Source of the DNA: Fastidiosipila sp.
GTDB lineage: Bacteria; Bacillota; Clostridia; Saccharofermentanales; DTU023
Reading direction: 5' to 3'
Length of the DNA: 34,177 nucleotides
Assembly (NCBI GenBank): GCA_012511175.1
Contig: JAAZGO010000018.1
Location: 1-34,177, forward strand
Made by a program: the position numbers and the translations under genes. Below, one piece after another: positions 7,880 to 17,237 of this stretch. Position 1 is the stretch's first letter. Each line of letters opens with the position of its first letter. The notes under the pieces were generated by a model. The model was given only the letters and a program-made list of their open reading frames with translations, was not told the DNA's origin and ran no database searches.

Positions 7880-10534
7880 TCATTTGGCAGCTGCCTCAAC
7901 CAGACTGCGCACGGCTTCGAGCGCTTCTCGCACCTTGCTGACCTCGTGGCCGCCGGCCTGTGCCATGTCGGGGCGGCCTCCGCCTCTTCCTCCCGTGATC
8001 CTGGCAGCTTCCCTGACCAGATCGCCCGCCTTGATTCCTTTTTCGACCGCTCCCTTGCCTGCCATGGCCAGCCAGAATACCTTGTCCTCCCCCCTGCCCG
8101 CAAGCAGGATGACGGCATTCTCCCCCAGCTTGTCTCTCAGCCGGTCGCCGGCCTCACGCAATTCCCGGGCCTCATAGCCGGGGAATTCATGGAAAAGGAC
8201 GCGAAACTTGCCAATGTCCTGTTCTTTTTCGTTCAGGTCCTCCACCGAACCGGCCAATTTTTCGCGCTCCAGTTGTCTCAATTCATCGCGCAGCAACCGG
8301 ATCCTGTCTTCCTGGGCAATGACCTTGTCCAGAAGTTCCTCCCGCGGCACGCGCAAGAACTGCCCCAGCGCGTAGACGGTTTCGGCATCACAGTCGGCTT
8401 CCTCCAGGGCCCGGGCCCCGGTTACCGCCTCGATACGGCGGATCCCTGAAGCGATGCCCGCCTCTGAAATAATGCGAAAAAGGGCAATTTCACCCGTCGA
8501 AGTCAGGTGTGTTCCCCCGCAGAGCTCCCGGGACAGCTGGCCGCATGAAACGACCCGGACGCGGGCATCATATTTTTCTCCGAAGAGGGCAACGGCACCG
8601 GACGCCTTCGCTTCTTCCAGGGTCATCATTTCGACCTTGACCGGATAGTCAGCCAGTACAGCCTGGTTGACATAGAATTCGACTGCGCGTATTTCTTTAT
8701 GCGAAAGGGGCCCATGGTGCTGAAAATCAAAACGAAGCCTTTCCGGAGAGACATAGGATCCCTTCTGGGTGGTGTGTTCGCCCAGGATTGCGCGGAGCGC
8801 TGAATGGAGCAAATGGGTGGCGGTGTGGTTCCTGGCTGTCGCTTTCCTTTCAATGGCGTCAACCGAGAAGCGGATTGGCAGCCCTGTGCGCAGAGAACCT
8901 GCGGTTACACGGGCCAGATGCAGAACAATCCCGTCTCCCGTCCTCTCTGTCGTGATAATTCCGGCTTCGCCGCCATCCTGTTGCGCCAGCCCAGCATCCC
9001 CCCTTTGCCCTCCGCCTTGCGCATAAAAGGGTGTCGCATCGGCAACCAGGTAGACTTCTTCACCTTCATCCGCTGAATCGGCGGCGGCCAGCGCCTGGCC
9101 GTCCTCCCGGAGTTTGAGAATAAAGCGCAGCGGCACTTCGGTGTCAAGCTGCTCATATCCGTCAAAACGGGTCGGTTCCAAAAGGCGTACCTGGTCAGGG
9201 AGAGCGATGCTCCCCCATGCAGTCGAGGATTTTTCGTGAAAATCCTGGCGGGCGCGAAGCCGCTGCTCTTTCATTGCCTCCCCAAAGGCGTCCATGTCGA
9301 CGCGCATGCCCTTCTCCCCCGCAATCTCCACGGTCAATTCGATAGGGAATCCGAAAGTATCGTGCAGGCGGAAGGCGACATCACCGGGAAGGATCCGGGA
9401 ACCTTTTGCCTGTTCCTTTTCGCAAGCCTCGTCCAGCAGTGTCATGCCCTGCCGGATGGTCCGGTCAAAGCGTTTTTCTTCACCCTCCAAAATGGAAATA
9501 ATCAGTTCTTCCTGGCGGAGTTCCGGGTAGTATTCACTGGATTGGCTGATCGCGGTCCGCATGATGGGTGACAGGAAGGGCCGGTCAAGGCCAAGAAGCC
9601 TGCCCTGGCGTGAAGCGCGCCTGATCAGGCGGCGGAGCACATAGCCCCGCCCCTCATTGCCAGGGATAATTCCGTCGGCAATCATCATCATGGCGGAACG
9701 AACGTGGTCGGTAACAATGCGGATGGCAATATCGTCCTTTTCGTTGACACCGTAAACCGTCGAGGTCTCCTGGCAGACCTTGTCCAGGATGGCCCGGATG
9801 GTGTCGACCTCGAACATGCCGCCCACTTCCTGCACGATGGCTGCGATCCTTTCCAGGCCAGCGCCCGTGTCGATATTTTTCTTTTCAAGCGGCTGGTAAG
9901 TGCCATCTTCCAGCTTATTGAACTGGGTGAAAACAAGATTCCAATATTCCATGTAGCGGTCGCACTCGCAACCGACCCCGCAATCAGGGCTTCCGCATCC
10001 ATATTTCTCTCCCCGGTCGTAGAAAAGCTCGGAGCAGGGGCCACAGGGACCTGTGCCGTGCTCCCAAAAGTTCTCTTCATCAAAACGCGAGATCCTTTCG
10101 GGGGGGATGCCGGCGCTGACCCAATGCCGGAAGGCTTCATCGTCATCGACATGGATGGTTATATAAATGCGCTCTTTGGCAAGTTCCAACGTGTTCAGGG
10201 AAAAATCCAAGGCCCACTCGATGGCTTCTTTTTTAAAGTAGTCCCCGAAAGAAAAATTGCCCAGCATCTCAAAGAAGGTGCCGTGGCGCCCTGTTTTGCC
10301 GACTCTCTCAACGTCCGGGGTCCGGATGCATTTCTGGCAGGTGGCAACCCGGGGGGAAGGCGGAGTTTCTGCCCCCGTGAACCATGATTTGAGCGGCGTC
10401 ATCCCTGCGTTGATCAATAAGATGGAGGGATCATTCTCCGGGATCAGGGGAAAACTGGGCAGAACCAAGTGGTCTTTTTTTTCGAAATAGTCAAGAAAAA
10501 GACTGCGGATGGTATTCAGGCTTAAGGCTTTCAC
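7880..10534 (-). CDS. alaS: Alanyl-tRNA synthetase
   Basis: 884 residues, full length. It charges tRNA-Ala with alanine. The catalytic N-terminal domain has NDPSILLINAGM and a cysteine-rich CGVGCECD insert. The editing domain carries its zinc-binding HxxxH (H570, H574, in HTATHLLH) and CGGTH (C672, H676), and the C-terminal domain ends with a Gly-rich GGRGGGRPDMAQ segment. The start is GTG at 10534, because AAAGGAG lies 8 nt upstream; a longer in-frame reading from 10567 has no such support. The upstream gap is only 82 bp, too short for a T-box leader. Confidence 0.97.
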   Translation of the reverse strand: MKALSLNTIRSLFLDYFEKKDHLVLPSFPLIPENDPSILLINAGMTPLKSWFTGAETPPSPRVATCQKCIRTPDVERVGKTGRHGTFFEMLGNFSFGDYFKKEAIEWALDFSLNTLELAKERIYITIHVDDDEAFRHWVSAGIPPERISRFDEENFWEHGTGPCGPCSELFYDRGEKYGCGSPDCGVGCECDRYMEYWNLVFTQFNKLEDGTYQPLEKKNIDTGAGLERIAAIVQEVGGMFEVDTIRAILDKVCQETSTVYGVNEKDDIAIRIVTDHVRSAMMMIADGIIPGNEGRGYVLRRLIRRASRQGRLLGLDRPFLSPIMRTAISQSSEYYPELRQEELIISILEGEEKRFDRTIRQGMTLLDEACEKEQAKGSRILPGDVAFRLHDTFGFPIELTVEIAGEKGMRVDMDAFGEAMKEQRLRARQDFHEKSSTAWGSIALPDQVRLLEPTRFDGYEQLDTEVPLRFILKLREDGQALAAADSADEGEEVYLVADATPFYAQGGGQRGDAGLAQQDGGEAGIITTERTGDGIVLHLARVTAGSLRTGLPIRFSVDAIERKATARNHTATHLLHSALRAILGEHTTQKGSYVSPERLRFDFQHHGPLSHKEIRAVEFYVNQAVLADYPVKVEMMTLEEAKASGAVALFGEKYDARVRVVSCGQLSRELCGGTHLTSTGEIALFRIISEAGIASGIRRIEAVTGARALEEADCDAETVYALGQFLRVPREELLDKVIAQEDRIRLLRDELRQLEREKLAGSVEDLNEKEQDIGKFRVLFHEFPGYEARELREAGDRLRDKLGENAVILLAGRGEDKVFWLAMAGKGAVEKGIKAGDLVREAARITGGRGGGRPDMAQAGGHEVSKVREALEAVRSLVEAAAK

Positions 10535-10566
10535 TAATGAATCTCCTTTGAATGAGTTTATGTGCA

Positions 10567-10589
10567 AAGGCCCGGATCCCCCGGGCCTT
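10567..10589 (-). terminator. Strong hairpin between lysM gene and alaS
   Basis: A perfect 9-bp GC-rich stem (AAGGCCCGG/CCGGGCCTT) with a 5-nt loop lies 28 nt downstream of the LysM gene stop. It lacks a T-run on the minus strand, so termination may be partial. It sits directly downstream of a TATAAT, so it could also be the first element of an alaS transcript. Confidence 0.45.
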
Positions 10590-10595
10590 ATTATA
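10590..10595 (-). promoter_or_regulatory. Possible -10 box for alaS
   Basis: Perfect TATAAT on the minus strand in the 82-bp gap upstream of alaS. No good -35 hexamer is visible. If used, the transcript would start at or within the adjoining hairpin. Confidence 0.4.
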
Positions 10596-10616
10596 ACGCG
10601 CTTGGCAAAAGTTCGA

Positions 10617-12353
10617 TCAGTCGCCCAGAAGTTCAGACAGGGGCGGTATCTTGACCTTATTGCCCACGTAAAGGTTTCTCACGCTCATGTCGTTATACTC
10701 GGCCAGTTTTTCGCAAAGTGATTCGCTGGCTCTGTCATAGTACCTCATGCAGATGCCCCACCAGGTATCCCCGGCGACGACAATATGGGTCTGGCCCTCC
10801 GGCTCTGTTGTCACAGGTTCCGTCGGTTCGGTCGGCACTGTGGTGGGCGGCGGCATCGATTGCGTCGGGATGATCAGCGGCGCAGTAGTCGCCGGTTCCG
10901 TTTCAACCGGCTTCTTCTTGTCGCCGGCCAGCAACTTGATCAAGGCAACAATGCAAACAACAATAATGGCCAGCAAAATAGCGTAAAAGACCAGGCGTCT
11001 TTTCCCATCCGGCCGTCCGGTCCGCTTTCTTCCGTAACCATCATCGAAGTCGTCGTAATCGCCGTAGGGATCGTAATCGCGGGGCGCCCGGTCAAGGTCT
11101 TCACCGGTGTCCCAGTCGCCTTGCCGGTCGTAGTCATCGTAAGGCGGCAAACCATCGCGGTGTCTTTTTTGCGCAGCCTGCGAGTAGGCAAATACCGGCA
11201 GTTCCCCACCCCCGGAGGGAGGCAGACTGTCCTCGCGATAGTCGCCGCTCTTCAGTGTCTCCCAGCCTGCTGCCGGATCGGATGAAGGGAAATCATCTTG
11301 GTAATCACCGTGGGTCTGCTCCCGCTCATGCCCCATGCGCGGAGCAACCGCCTCAAAGGGCTCCGTCGCCTCACTTACCGGCAAGGGAGGCAGGGCCCAG
11401 CTGTCCGGACCGTCCTCCGTTTCCCACTGGGGAGGGGCCTGGCGGGCGCGGTCGACCTTGTCCTGTCTCTCATAGCGCTGAGTTGGGGCCAGTTCCGGCT
11501 CCGTTGTTTCCCGCGTCGGTGCAATGACAGGCTCCATGGCTTGGGTCGCAAATCGTCCCAGGCTGAATTTCGAAGACTGTTCGACAGCTGTGATCCTGTC
11601 CACTTTGGAAACCGTGACCTGGATCGGGGTTCCCGGCGTCTGGGAGGCGGCAGCAGTCATAAGCAAACCTGCCGCATCCATGGGATCTTCAGCATCTGAA
11701 AGGTGCCTCATGAATTCTTTCTGCCCGATGACATCAAAAAGCTCGCCATTGCAAAGGACAATCACGTCGCCTTCTTCAACCTGGGCGATATTGGAATAAC
11801 GGATGGCTCCCGCCTCGCCGGCAATGAAGTCTTCCAGGCCTTCAACGGCGTCACCGTAAAGATCAACCGCATCCATGCTCCCGCTTTGACCTGTCAGGGG
11901 ATAAAGCGCATCCTGCCTGTAAATGAAAGCCTGACCTCCTCCGACCGTCACGGCCGCCATTTCGCCGTCTCTGAGAATGATTCCAGCAAAATAGGGTGCA
12001 CGCGCTGCTTCTTCCGAAAGTTTCAAACCGCCCGTGACATCGAGCGCTGTTTCAGCCAGATCATTAATATCCGTGTCGATATCACCGGTTTCAGAAACCA
12101 GTTGGTTGGCCAGCCGCCTGAGGGGCTCCTGCCAGGCAAGTTGACGGGATCGCGTATCCGACGGGTAGGCGAAAACGGAAACCAAAAAACCCCTCGCCTC
12201 GCGGTCAAGCGTCAGATTGACCGCACGCAATTCTCTTTTCCCCGGAAACTTTCCGTCGAGACAGTATGCATCCGCCACACCCTCTACGGGATAGTAACGG
12301 GCATTGATTGTCGTGAGCAAACGAGTCGTGGTCGGGGCCGGTGCCTTAGCCAT
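10617..12353 (-). CDS. Pseudo-PP2C domain / TM / LysM membrane protein
   Basis: 578 residues in four parts. Residues about 10-265 resemble a PP2C-type phosphatase: GGGQAFIY (138 onward) stands where GDSRAYL is usual, VEEGDVIVLCNGEL where LEPGDRLLLCSDGL is usual, and TPGTPIQVTV where GGPDNITVVV is usual. The metal-binding Asp residues are therefore missing, as is any DGMGG motif. A long acidic, Pro/Tyr/Asp-rich linker (about 270-445) follows, then one membrane helix (about 454-475) after a basic stretch, a Pro/Thr-rich spacer, and a C-terminal LysM domain (about 527-576). The predicted topology is cytoplasmic pseudophosphatase and external peptidoglycan-binding LysM. AGGAGG lies 6 nt before the ATG. 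Function is unknown; a wall-sensing or scaffold role is inference. Confidence 0.8.
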   Translation of the reverse strand: MAKAPAPTTTRLLTTINARYYPVEGVADAYCLDGKFPGKRELRAVNLTLDREARGFLVSVFAYPSDTRSRQLAWQEPLRRLANQLVSETGDIDTDINDLAETALDVTGGLKLSEEAARAPYFAGIILRDGEMAAVTVGGGQAFIYRQDALYPLTGQSGSMDAVDLYGDAVEGLEDFIAGEAGAIRYSNIAQVEEGDVIVLCNGELFDVIGQKEFMRHLSDAEDPMDAAGLLMTAAASQTPGTPIQVTVSKVDRITAVEQSSKFSLGRFATQAMEPVIAPTRETTEPELAPTQRYERQDKVDRARQAPPQWETEDGPDSWALPPLPVSEATEPFEAVAPRMGHEREQTHGDYQDDFPSSDPAAGWETLKSGDYREDSLPPSGGGELPVFAYSQAAQKRHRDGLPPYDDYDRQGDWDTGEDLDRAPRDYDPYGDYDDFDDGYGRKRTGRPDGKRRLVFYAILLAIIVVCIVALIKLLAGDKKKPVETEPATTAPLIIPTQSMPPPTTVPTEPTEPVTTEPEGQTHIVVAGDTWWGICMRYYDRASESLCEKLAEYNDMSVRNLYVGNKVKIPPLSELLGD

Positions 12354-12458
12354 AAGATGCCTCCTGAATGTGATTTGATGTCATCTTTTGCGCGCTTTTC
12401 TTGTTTCTGACAGTTTAACACAAAAGGTGCTGCATGACTGCCGGACCCGGGAGCAATG

Positions 12459-13175
12459 TCAGCCGATCCGGGGAATACAGCAAGCCTCCGCAAAATAGAA
12501 ATCTTCCGGAGTGGTGAGCTTGATATTCAGCGGGTCACCCTTGATCAGGCGCACCGGGAAACCGATACGGATCAGGAGTTCCAGGTCGTCCGTGACCGTG
12601 ACTTTTTCTTTTTCTGCCAATTCAGCCGCTTCCAAAAGAACATCGAGATCAGCCCCCTGCGGTGTCTGCATGGCGGCCAGGCGATCGCGTGGCATGGTTT
12701 TGAGGATGGTGCGTCCTGTCTCGTCCATCAGGCGGATGGTGTCATTGACCGGAATGGCAGGGGCTGCCCCGCAGTGGAAGCGCTTAATGGTTTCAAGCAG
12801 GACGGTGACTGTATCCGCCCGCAGAAAACACCGGGCCGCGTCGTGAACCAAAACAGCGACCCGGCCCCCTCCCTTGTCAGCTGCCATTTCCCGTGCAGCA
12901 CGCAGGCCCAGCAGGGCTGACATCTGCCTGGTCTCCCCGCCCCTGATCACCCGGAAACGGCGGCCAGTAAAGGAGCCAGCCAAAAGCGATCCGATCCGGT
13001 TCTCTTCTCCCGCGGCCCCCACCACGATCATGGATGAGATTGCGGGATGGCCTAACAAAGCGCGTGCCGCACGCTCCAATACCGTAATGCCTCCCATATT
13101 CTGGAAGATTTTGTTGACGCTGCTGCCAAAACGGCTGCCTCGACCGGCTGCCAGCAGAACGGCGACCGTTTCCAT
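12459..13175 (-). CDS. ispD: 2-C-methyl-D-erythritol 4-phosphate cytidylyltransferase
   Basis: 238 residues from the ATG at 13175. Third step of the MEP isoprenoid pathway: CTP + MEP to CDP-ME. The nucleotide-binding N-terminus VLLAAGRGSRFG is followed by NKIF with the conserved Lys. VHDAAR, MQTPQ and TDD in the middle and KLTTPEDF near the end are family landmarks. The Pro usual after VHDAAR is Cys here. GGGGAGG lies 7 nt before the chosen ATG, and longer readings would overlap radA. The radA stop is 19 bp upstream, so the two are likely one operon. Confidence 0.94.
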   Translation of the reverse strand: METVAVLLAAGRGSRFGSSVNKIFQNMGGITVLERAARALLGHPAISSMIVVGAAGEENRIGSLLAGSFTGRRFRVIRGGETRQMSALLGLRAAREMAADKGGGRVAVLVHDAARCFLRADTVTVLLETIKRFHCGAAPAIPVNDTIRLMDETGRTILKTMPRDRLAAMQTPQGADLDVLLEAAELAEKEKVTVTDDLELLIRIGFPVRLIKGDPLNIKLTTPEDFYFAEACCIPRIG

Positions 13176-13194
13176 GGAAGAACCTCCCCTCAAT

Positions 13195-14595
13195 TCACAA
13201 GCTGATCTCCTTTGAAAAAAGCAAGTCGCAGGCTTCATTCAGTTCACTGACATAATAGACCCTGACGTCTTCCCGCTTCTCGAACCGGCGCAATTTGGAC
13301 TTGGCTGAGGCCGGGACAACAAAGCGGTTTTTCCCCGCCCTGTACGCCTCTTCCAGCGCATCAGCGATTCGGGGAACAGAGCGGATTTCACCTGTAAGAC
13401 CGACCTCCCCGAGTACGACGGCGTCAACTGAAACCGGCTCTTCGCGCACACTGGACAGGAGAGCGGCGAGGATGGCAAGATCAATGGATGTCCCCTTCAC
13501 CCGCATCCCACCCGCCACATTGACATAGGCATCCAGCGAGCTCAGATCCATTTTTGTTTTCTTCTCGGCAACTGCCATCAGCATAATCAGCCTTGACCGG
13601 TCAATCCCCTGGGCCATCCGGATCGGCGTTCCATAACTCGAATGAACCGTCAGCGCCTGGATCTCAAGCAGAAAGGGCCGGGTACCCTCCAGAACAGCGC
13701 TGACAACTGAACCAGGCACATTTTTGGGTTCACTGTCAAGGAAAAGACCGGTTGCCTGACTGACTGAAAGGAGCCCCTTCTCGGTCATCTCAAAGATGCC
13801 GATTTCCCCTGTCGAGGCGAAACGGTTCTTGACCGCACGCAGAATCCGCAACGGGCTTTCCTTCTCCCCTTCGAAATACAAAACCGTATCGACCATATGC
13901 TCCAACACACGCGGCCCGGCGATGGCTCCTTCCTTGGTCACGTGACCGGTCAGGATGATGGCGATTCCATGGGTCTTGGCCAGCCTCAAGAACCCCATTC
14001 CCGCTTCACGCACCTGGGTCACCGAACCGGGCGCTGAAGGCAGGTCATCCGCATAGACGGTCTGGATGGAATCAATGACCGCAACAGAGGGCTGATTGAT
14101 GGTCAGGGCCTCCTCTATCTCTGACAGCCTTGTCGTCGTCAGCAGCGGAATCCTCTTTTGCGAAAGGCCCAGCCTTTCATAGCGAAGGCCGATCTGGGAA
14201 GCTGATTCCTCTCCGCTGACATAAAGGACATGGTCAAAACCGCAGTGGCCCAAAATCTGGAGAGCCAGTGTCGATTTGCCGATTCCCGGGTCACCCCCCA
14301 GCAGGATCAGGGAGCCGCTGACCATGCCTCCACCCAGAACACGATCGAGTTCGGCAATCGAAGTCTTTTGCTTGACCTCCTCCCGGGCCTGGACATGGGA
14401 GAGATCGACCAGATCGGGCCTGCCAGACCTTTCCCGGGGCTCAAGCCAGCTCCCGGCCCTGCCCGGTGTGGCAACGGCAGCTTCCGTCCGGGCTGAAAAG
14501 GAATTCCAGGCACTGCAGGAAGGGCATTTGCCAAGCCAGCCGCTGGTTTCATGACCGCACTCCACACACACATACAAGGTTTTGTTTTTTGCCAT
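13195..14595 (-). CDS. radA: DNA repair protein RadA
   Basis: 466 residues. A RecA-like ATPase that helps process recombination intermediates, with a DnaB-like role in branch migration. The N-terminal zinc finger has C10, C13, C24 and C27. Walker A GGDPGIGKST is at about 100-109. The RadA-specific KNRF motif is at 256-259 (followed by Ala where Gly is usual). The C-terminal Lon-like domain contains GMRVKGTSIDLA. The ATG at 14595 gives the usual MAKNKTLYVC start; an in-frame GTG at 14604 is possible. The gene is divergent from the acyl-CoA synthetase gene. Confidence 0.96.
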   Translation of the reverse strand: MAKNKTLYVCVECGHETSGWLGKCPSCSAWNSFSARTEAAVATPGRAGSWLEPRERSGRPDLVDLSHVQAREEVKQKTSIAELDRVLGGGMVSGSLILLGGDPGIGKSTLALQILGHCGFDHVLYVSGEESASQIGLRYERLGLSQKRIPLLTTTRLSEIEEALTINQPSVAVIDSIQTVYADDLPSAPGSVTQVREAGMGFLRLAKTHGIAIILTGHVTKEGAIAGPRVLEHMVDTVLYFEGEKESPLRILRAVKNRFASTGEIGIFEMTEKGLLSVSQATGLFLDSEPKNVPGSVVSAVLEGTRPFLLEIQALTVHSSYGTPIRMAQGIDRSRLIMLMAVAEKKTKMDLSSLDAYVNVAGGMRVKGTSIDLAILAALLSSVREEPVSVDAVVLGEVGLTGEIRSVPRIADALEEAYRAGKNRFVVPASAKSKLRRFEKREDVRVYYVSELNEACDLLFSKEISL

Positions 14596-14734
14596 TTCTG
14601 CCACCCGCCCCTCTACCTGCCTCAGTCAAGTATAGGTGATGGCATTCATAAATGGTAGAATACCTTCATCGGTACTGAAGCCTCTGCGGCAGCGGCTGGT
14701 CCTGCGGCAATCGCGGACTGAAAGGAGCCTTCCC

Positions 14735-16480
14735 ATGTATGAACAGTTTCCCGATTTTTCAATTGTCGATCCAAGTTTCCAAACGTCTTTCGTCATTCCT
14801 GACGAAACCATGTATTCCCTGGTAAGGAAGACGTGCCGTGAACGGCCGGATGAGCCAGCTTTATCTTATCTCGGGGCCCGAATGACCTACCGCGAGCTGG
14901 GCCGCCAAATTGATGACTGCAGCCGGGGTTTGATGGCTTCGGGATTCAAAGCCGGTGATATTTTTGCCATCTGCATGCCCAACACGCCTGAAACCGTCAT
15001 TCTGTTTTACGCTGTCAACCGGATGGGCGGTATCTGCAACATGATCCACCCGCTGGCTCCCGCGGCCAATGTCATGGAAATTATCAGGGAGACAGGCAGC
15101 AGATTCCTGTGCTTTCCCGAATTATTCCTGGGCCGGCTGGCCAGTCACATCGAAGAGGAAAGAGAGGATTCAACTCTTGAAACTGTTCTAATCGCCCCCA
15201 TGGCCCGGTCGGCCGATCCGGTCAGCCGGGCAGGGCTCTGGCTGACCAAGGCGCGCAAGGCCAACAAGCTGATGCCCCGGAACAGGAACTGGATACGCTG
15301 GGATGACATGATCAGGCAAGGGATCAAAGAGGATCTGAGCCAGCTGGAGGAAGCTTCAGACCCCGAGCGCGTCTCCACCTATCTTCACAGCGGCGGAACA
15401 ACGGCTGAGGCCAAGACCATTATGCTGTCCGACCGCAACTTCAACGGAATCGCCTGTCAGATTTTCAGTGCCATCGGCTACCCGATTGATGCGCCCCGCC
15501 CCTACGGGGAAGCCTTCGTCGACGTCCTCCCCCTCTTTCACGGTTTTGGCCTTTGCATTGGCATGCACGCCATGCTGGTCAACGCCGCCTGTTGCATCCT
15601 GGTTCCGCAGTTTTCAACCAAAGGCCTGGCCTCCATTATCAAGAAGCAGAAGCCAACCCTGATGGCCGGTGTGCCGACCTTGTTCGAGGCCGTCCTCAAT
15701 GATCCTGTCATGGAGAAGATCGATTTCTCGTGCTTCAGCGCCATGTTCTGCGGCGGTGACTCCCTGACGCCTGAATTGAAAGAGCGCTTTGACCGATTTC
15801 TGGCGGAGCACGGATCAAGCGCCCGCCTGCGGGAGGGCTACGGCTTGACGGAGACTGTCACTGTCTGCTGCCTGACCCATCATGTTTCCTCCGACCGCAG
15901 CGGCATCGGACTCCCCCTGGCCAACATGGAAATGAAGATTGCTGACATTGAAACGGGCGTTCTCAAGCCCGATGGTGAGATTGGCGAGATCTATGTGACC
16001 GGCCCCACCGTCATGAAAGGCTATCTGCACCAGGAAAAAGCGACTTCAGAAACCCTGCTCCCTGACAAGGACGGAAAAATCTGGGTTAAAACCGGCGATC
16101 TGGGCTATCGGGATCCCGATGGCTTTTATCATTTCACCAGCCGGCTGAAACGGATGATCAAGGTCTCCGGAGTCAATGTCTACCCCCTGCAGATTGAGAA
16201 TATCATCGCGGAGATTCCCCAGGTTCTCCAGGTTGCGGCCATCGGAATCCCCCATCCCTACCAGATGGAGGTAGTCAAAGTCTTTTTGAGAGTGAAGGAA
16301 GGGACTGACCGCCAGGCACTCGAGAAGCTGGTCAGGGAAAAAGTCAAGGAACGGCTGCTTCCCTATGCCGTTCCCAAGGAAATCGAATTCATCGAGGAAT
16401 TCCCCAAAACCCTGGTGGGGAAAATCGATCTGAAAGTGCTGGAGGAGCGGGAAAGACAGAAATATCAAGCAAGCCAATAG
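14735..16480 (+). CDS. AMP-dependent acyl-CoA synthetase/ligase
   Basis: 581 residues from the ATG at 14735, which has AAAGGAG 7 nt upstream. ANL-superfamily enzyme that activates a carboxylic acid to an acyl-AMP and usually passes it to CoA. The P-loop reads SGGTTAEAKT (219-228) in place of the common SGTTGxPKG. Motif A5 is YGLTET (369-374), followed by KTGDLGY, a hinge region RLKRMIKVSG, and the catalytic Lys K563 in LVGKIDLK. The acid substrate cannot be told from sequence; a medium- or long-chain fatty acid is the default guess. It stands alone on the plus strand between two minus-strand blocks. Confidence 0.9.
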   Translation: MYEQFPDFSIVDPSFQTSFVIPDETMYSLVRKTCRERPDEPALSYLGARMTYRELGRQIDDCSRGLMASGFKAGDIFAICMPNTPETVILFYAVNRMGGICNMIHPLAPAANVMEIIRETGSRFLCFPELFLGRLASHIEEEREDSTLETVLIAPMARSADPVSRAGLWLTKARKANKLMPRNRNWIRWDDMIRQGIKEDLSQLEEASDPERVSTYLHSGGTTAEAKTIMLSDRNFNGIACQIFSAIGYPIDAPRPYGEAFVDVLPLFHGFGLCIGMHAMLVNAACCILVPQFSTKGLASIIKKQKPTLMAGVPTLFEAVLNDPVMEKIDFSCFSAMFCGGDSLTPELKERFDRFLAEHGSSARLREGYGLTETVTVCCLTHHVSSDRSGIGLPLANMEMKIADIETGVLKPDGEIGEIYVTGPTVMKGYLHQEKATSETLLPDKDGKIWVKTGDLGYRDPDGFYHFTSRLKRMIKVSGVNVYPLQIENIIAEIPQVLQVAAIGIPHPYQMEVVKVFLRVKEGTDRQALEKLVREKVKERLLPYAVPKEIEFIEEFPKTLVGKIDLKVLEERERQKYQASQ

Positions 16481-16499
16481 GTTCCAGCCGGGCCTGCCG

Positions 16500-17183
16500 T
16501 CAACGGTGACACCGGATGTAGTCGGCCACTCCTGCAGGGTTTTCTGCCAACCAGTCAGGCGACAGGGCTTCCAGCTCCTCCCGGGGCCGGTAGCCCCAGG
16601 TCACGGCAATGGTGCGCATGCCGGCCGCCCTTCCCGTCAGGACATCGATGTCACTGTCGCCAATAAAAAAAGACTTGCCGGGATTTGCCTTGAGGGCTCT
16701 GAGCATGCGGAGAACCGATTGCGGATCCGGTTTCAGGGGGACCAGGGGCCTCGCTCCCCGGACCGCGGTGAAAAGCCCCTGGGGAAATGAATCGGAGACA
16801 ATCCCCGGCGCAAGTTTGTCACTTTTATTGGTCAGCACCCCCAGTTTGAGTCCCATCCCGGCGACCTGGTCCAGCATTTCCCGGATACCCGGAAAGGGCT
16901 CCGCCCGTCTTTCCCTTTGCCTTGGCGCCAGCTCCCGGTAGAGCCGGTGTGCTTCATCGACAATGGATGGCTCTGTGACACCTGCGGCATCCATCATCCT
17001 TTCAACCAGGACCCGGGCTCCCATGCCAAGAAAGGTCCGGATCTCATCCCTGCCAAATTCCGGAAGCCCCAGGCGGTTCATGGTTTCATTGCATGAGGCC
17101 ATGATCGAGGGCAGGGTATCCAGCAGGGTTCCGTCGAGATCAAAGATCGCGGCCTGGTTTGCGGGTTTCATGAAAAAACGCAT
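16500..17183 (-). CDS. HAD phosphatase, phosphoglycolate phosphatase-like
   Basis: 227 residues from the ATG at 17183. HAD-superfamily hydrolase with motif I FDLDGTLLDT (D15 nucleophile, D17), a helical cap domain, motif II LTNKS, motif III Lys in LKPDP, and motif IV GDSDIDV. Length and cap resemble Gph/PpaX-type enzymes that dephosphorylate phosphoglycolate or pyrophosphate; the substrate is not certain. AAAGGG lies 8 nt before the chosen ATG. A second ATG at 17171 is possible. It lies downstream of tRNA-Ala, separated from it by a terminator. Confidence 0.9.
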   Translation of the reverse strand: MRFFMKPANQAAIFDLDGTLLDTLPSIMASCNETMNRLGLPEFGRDEIRTFLGMGARVLVERMMDAAGVTEPSIVDEAHRLYRELAPRQRERRAEPFPGIREMLDQVAGMGLKLGVLTNKSDKLAPGIVSDSFPQGLFTAVRGARPLVPLKPDPQSVLRMLRALKANPGKSFFIGDSDIDVLTGRAAGMRTIAVTWGYRPREELEALSPDWLAENPAGVADYIRCHR

Positions 17184-17203
17184 TCCTTCTTCCCTTTGTC
17201 GAT

Positions 17204-17233
17204 TAAAAAGCGCCTGCTTTCTCAAGCGGGCGC
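17204..17233 (-). terminator. Terminator of tRNA-Ala
   Basis: On the minus strand GCGCCCGCTT pairs with AAGCAGGCGC (one C-A mismatch) around a GAGA loop, followed by TTTTT. It begins 4 nt after the tRNA 3' end. Confidence 0.85.
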
Positions 17234-17237
17234 CCTA

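Noticed and set aside
10535-10616. T-box leader upstream of alaS
   Set aside because: The gap is 82 bp and has no specifier stem or T-box sequence.
12459-13238. Longer ispD start overlapping radA
   Set aside because: ATG 13175 has GGGGAGG at 7 nt and gives the standard N-terminus.
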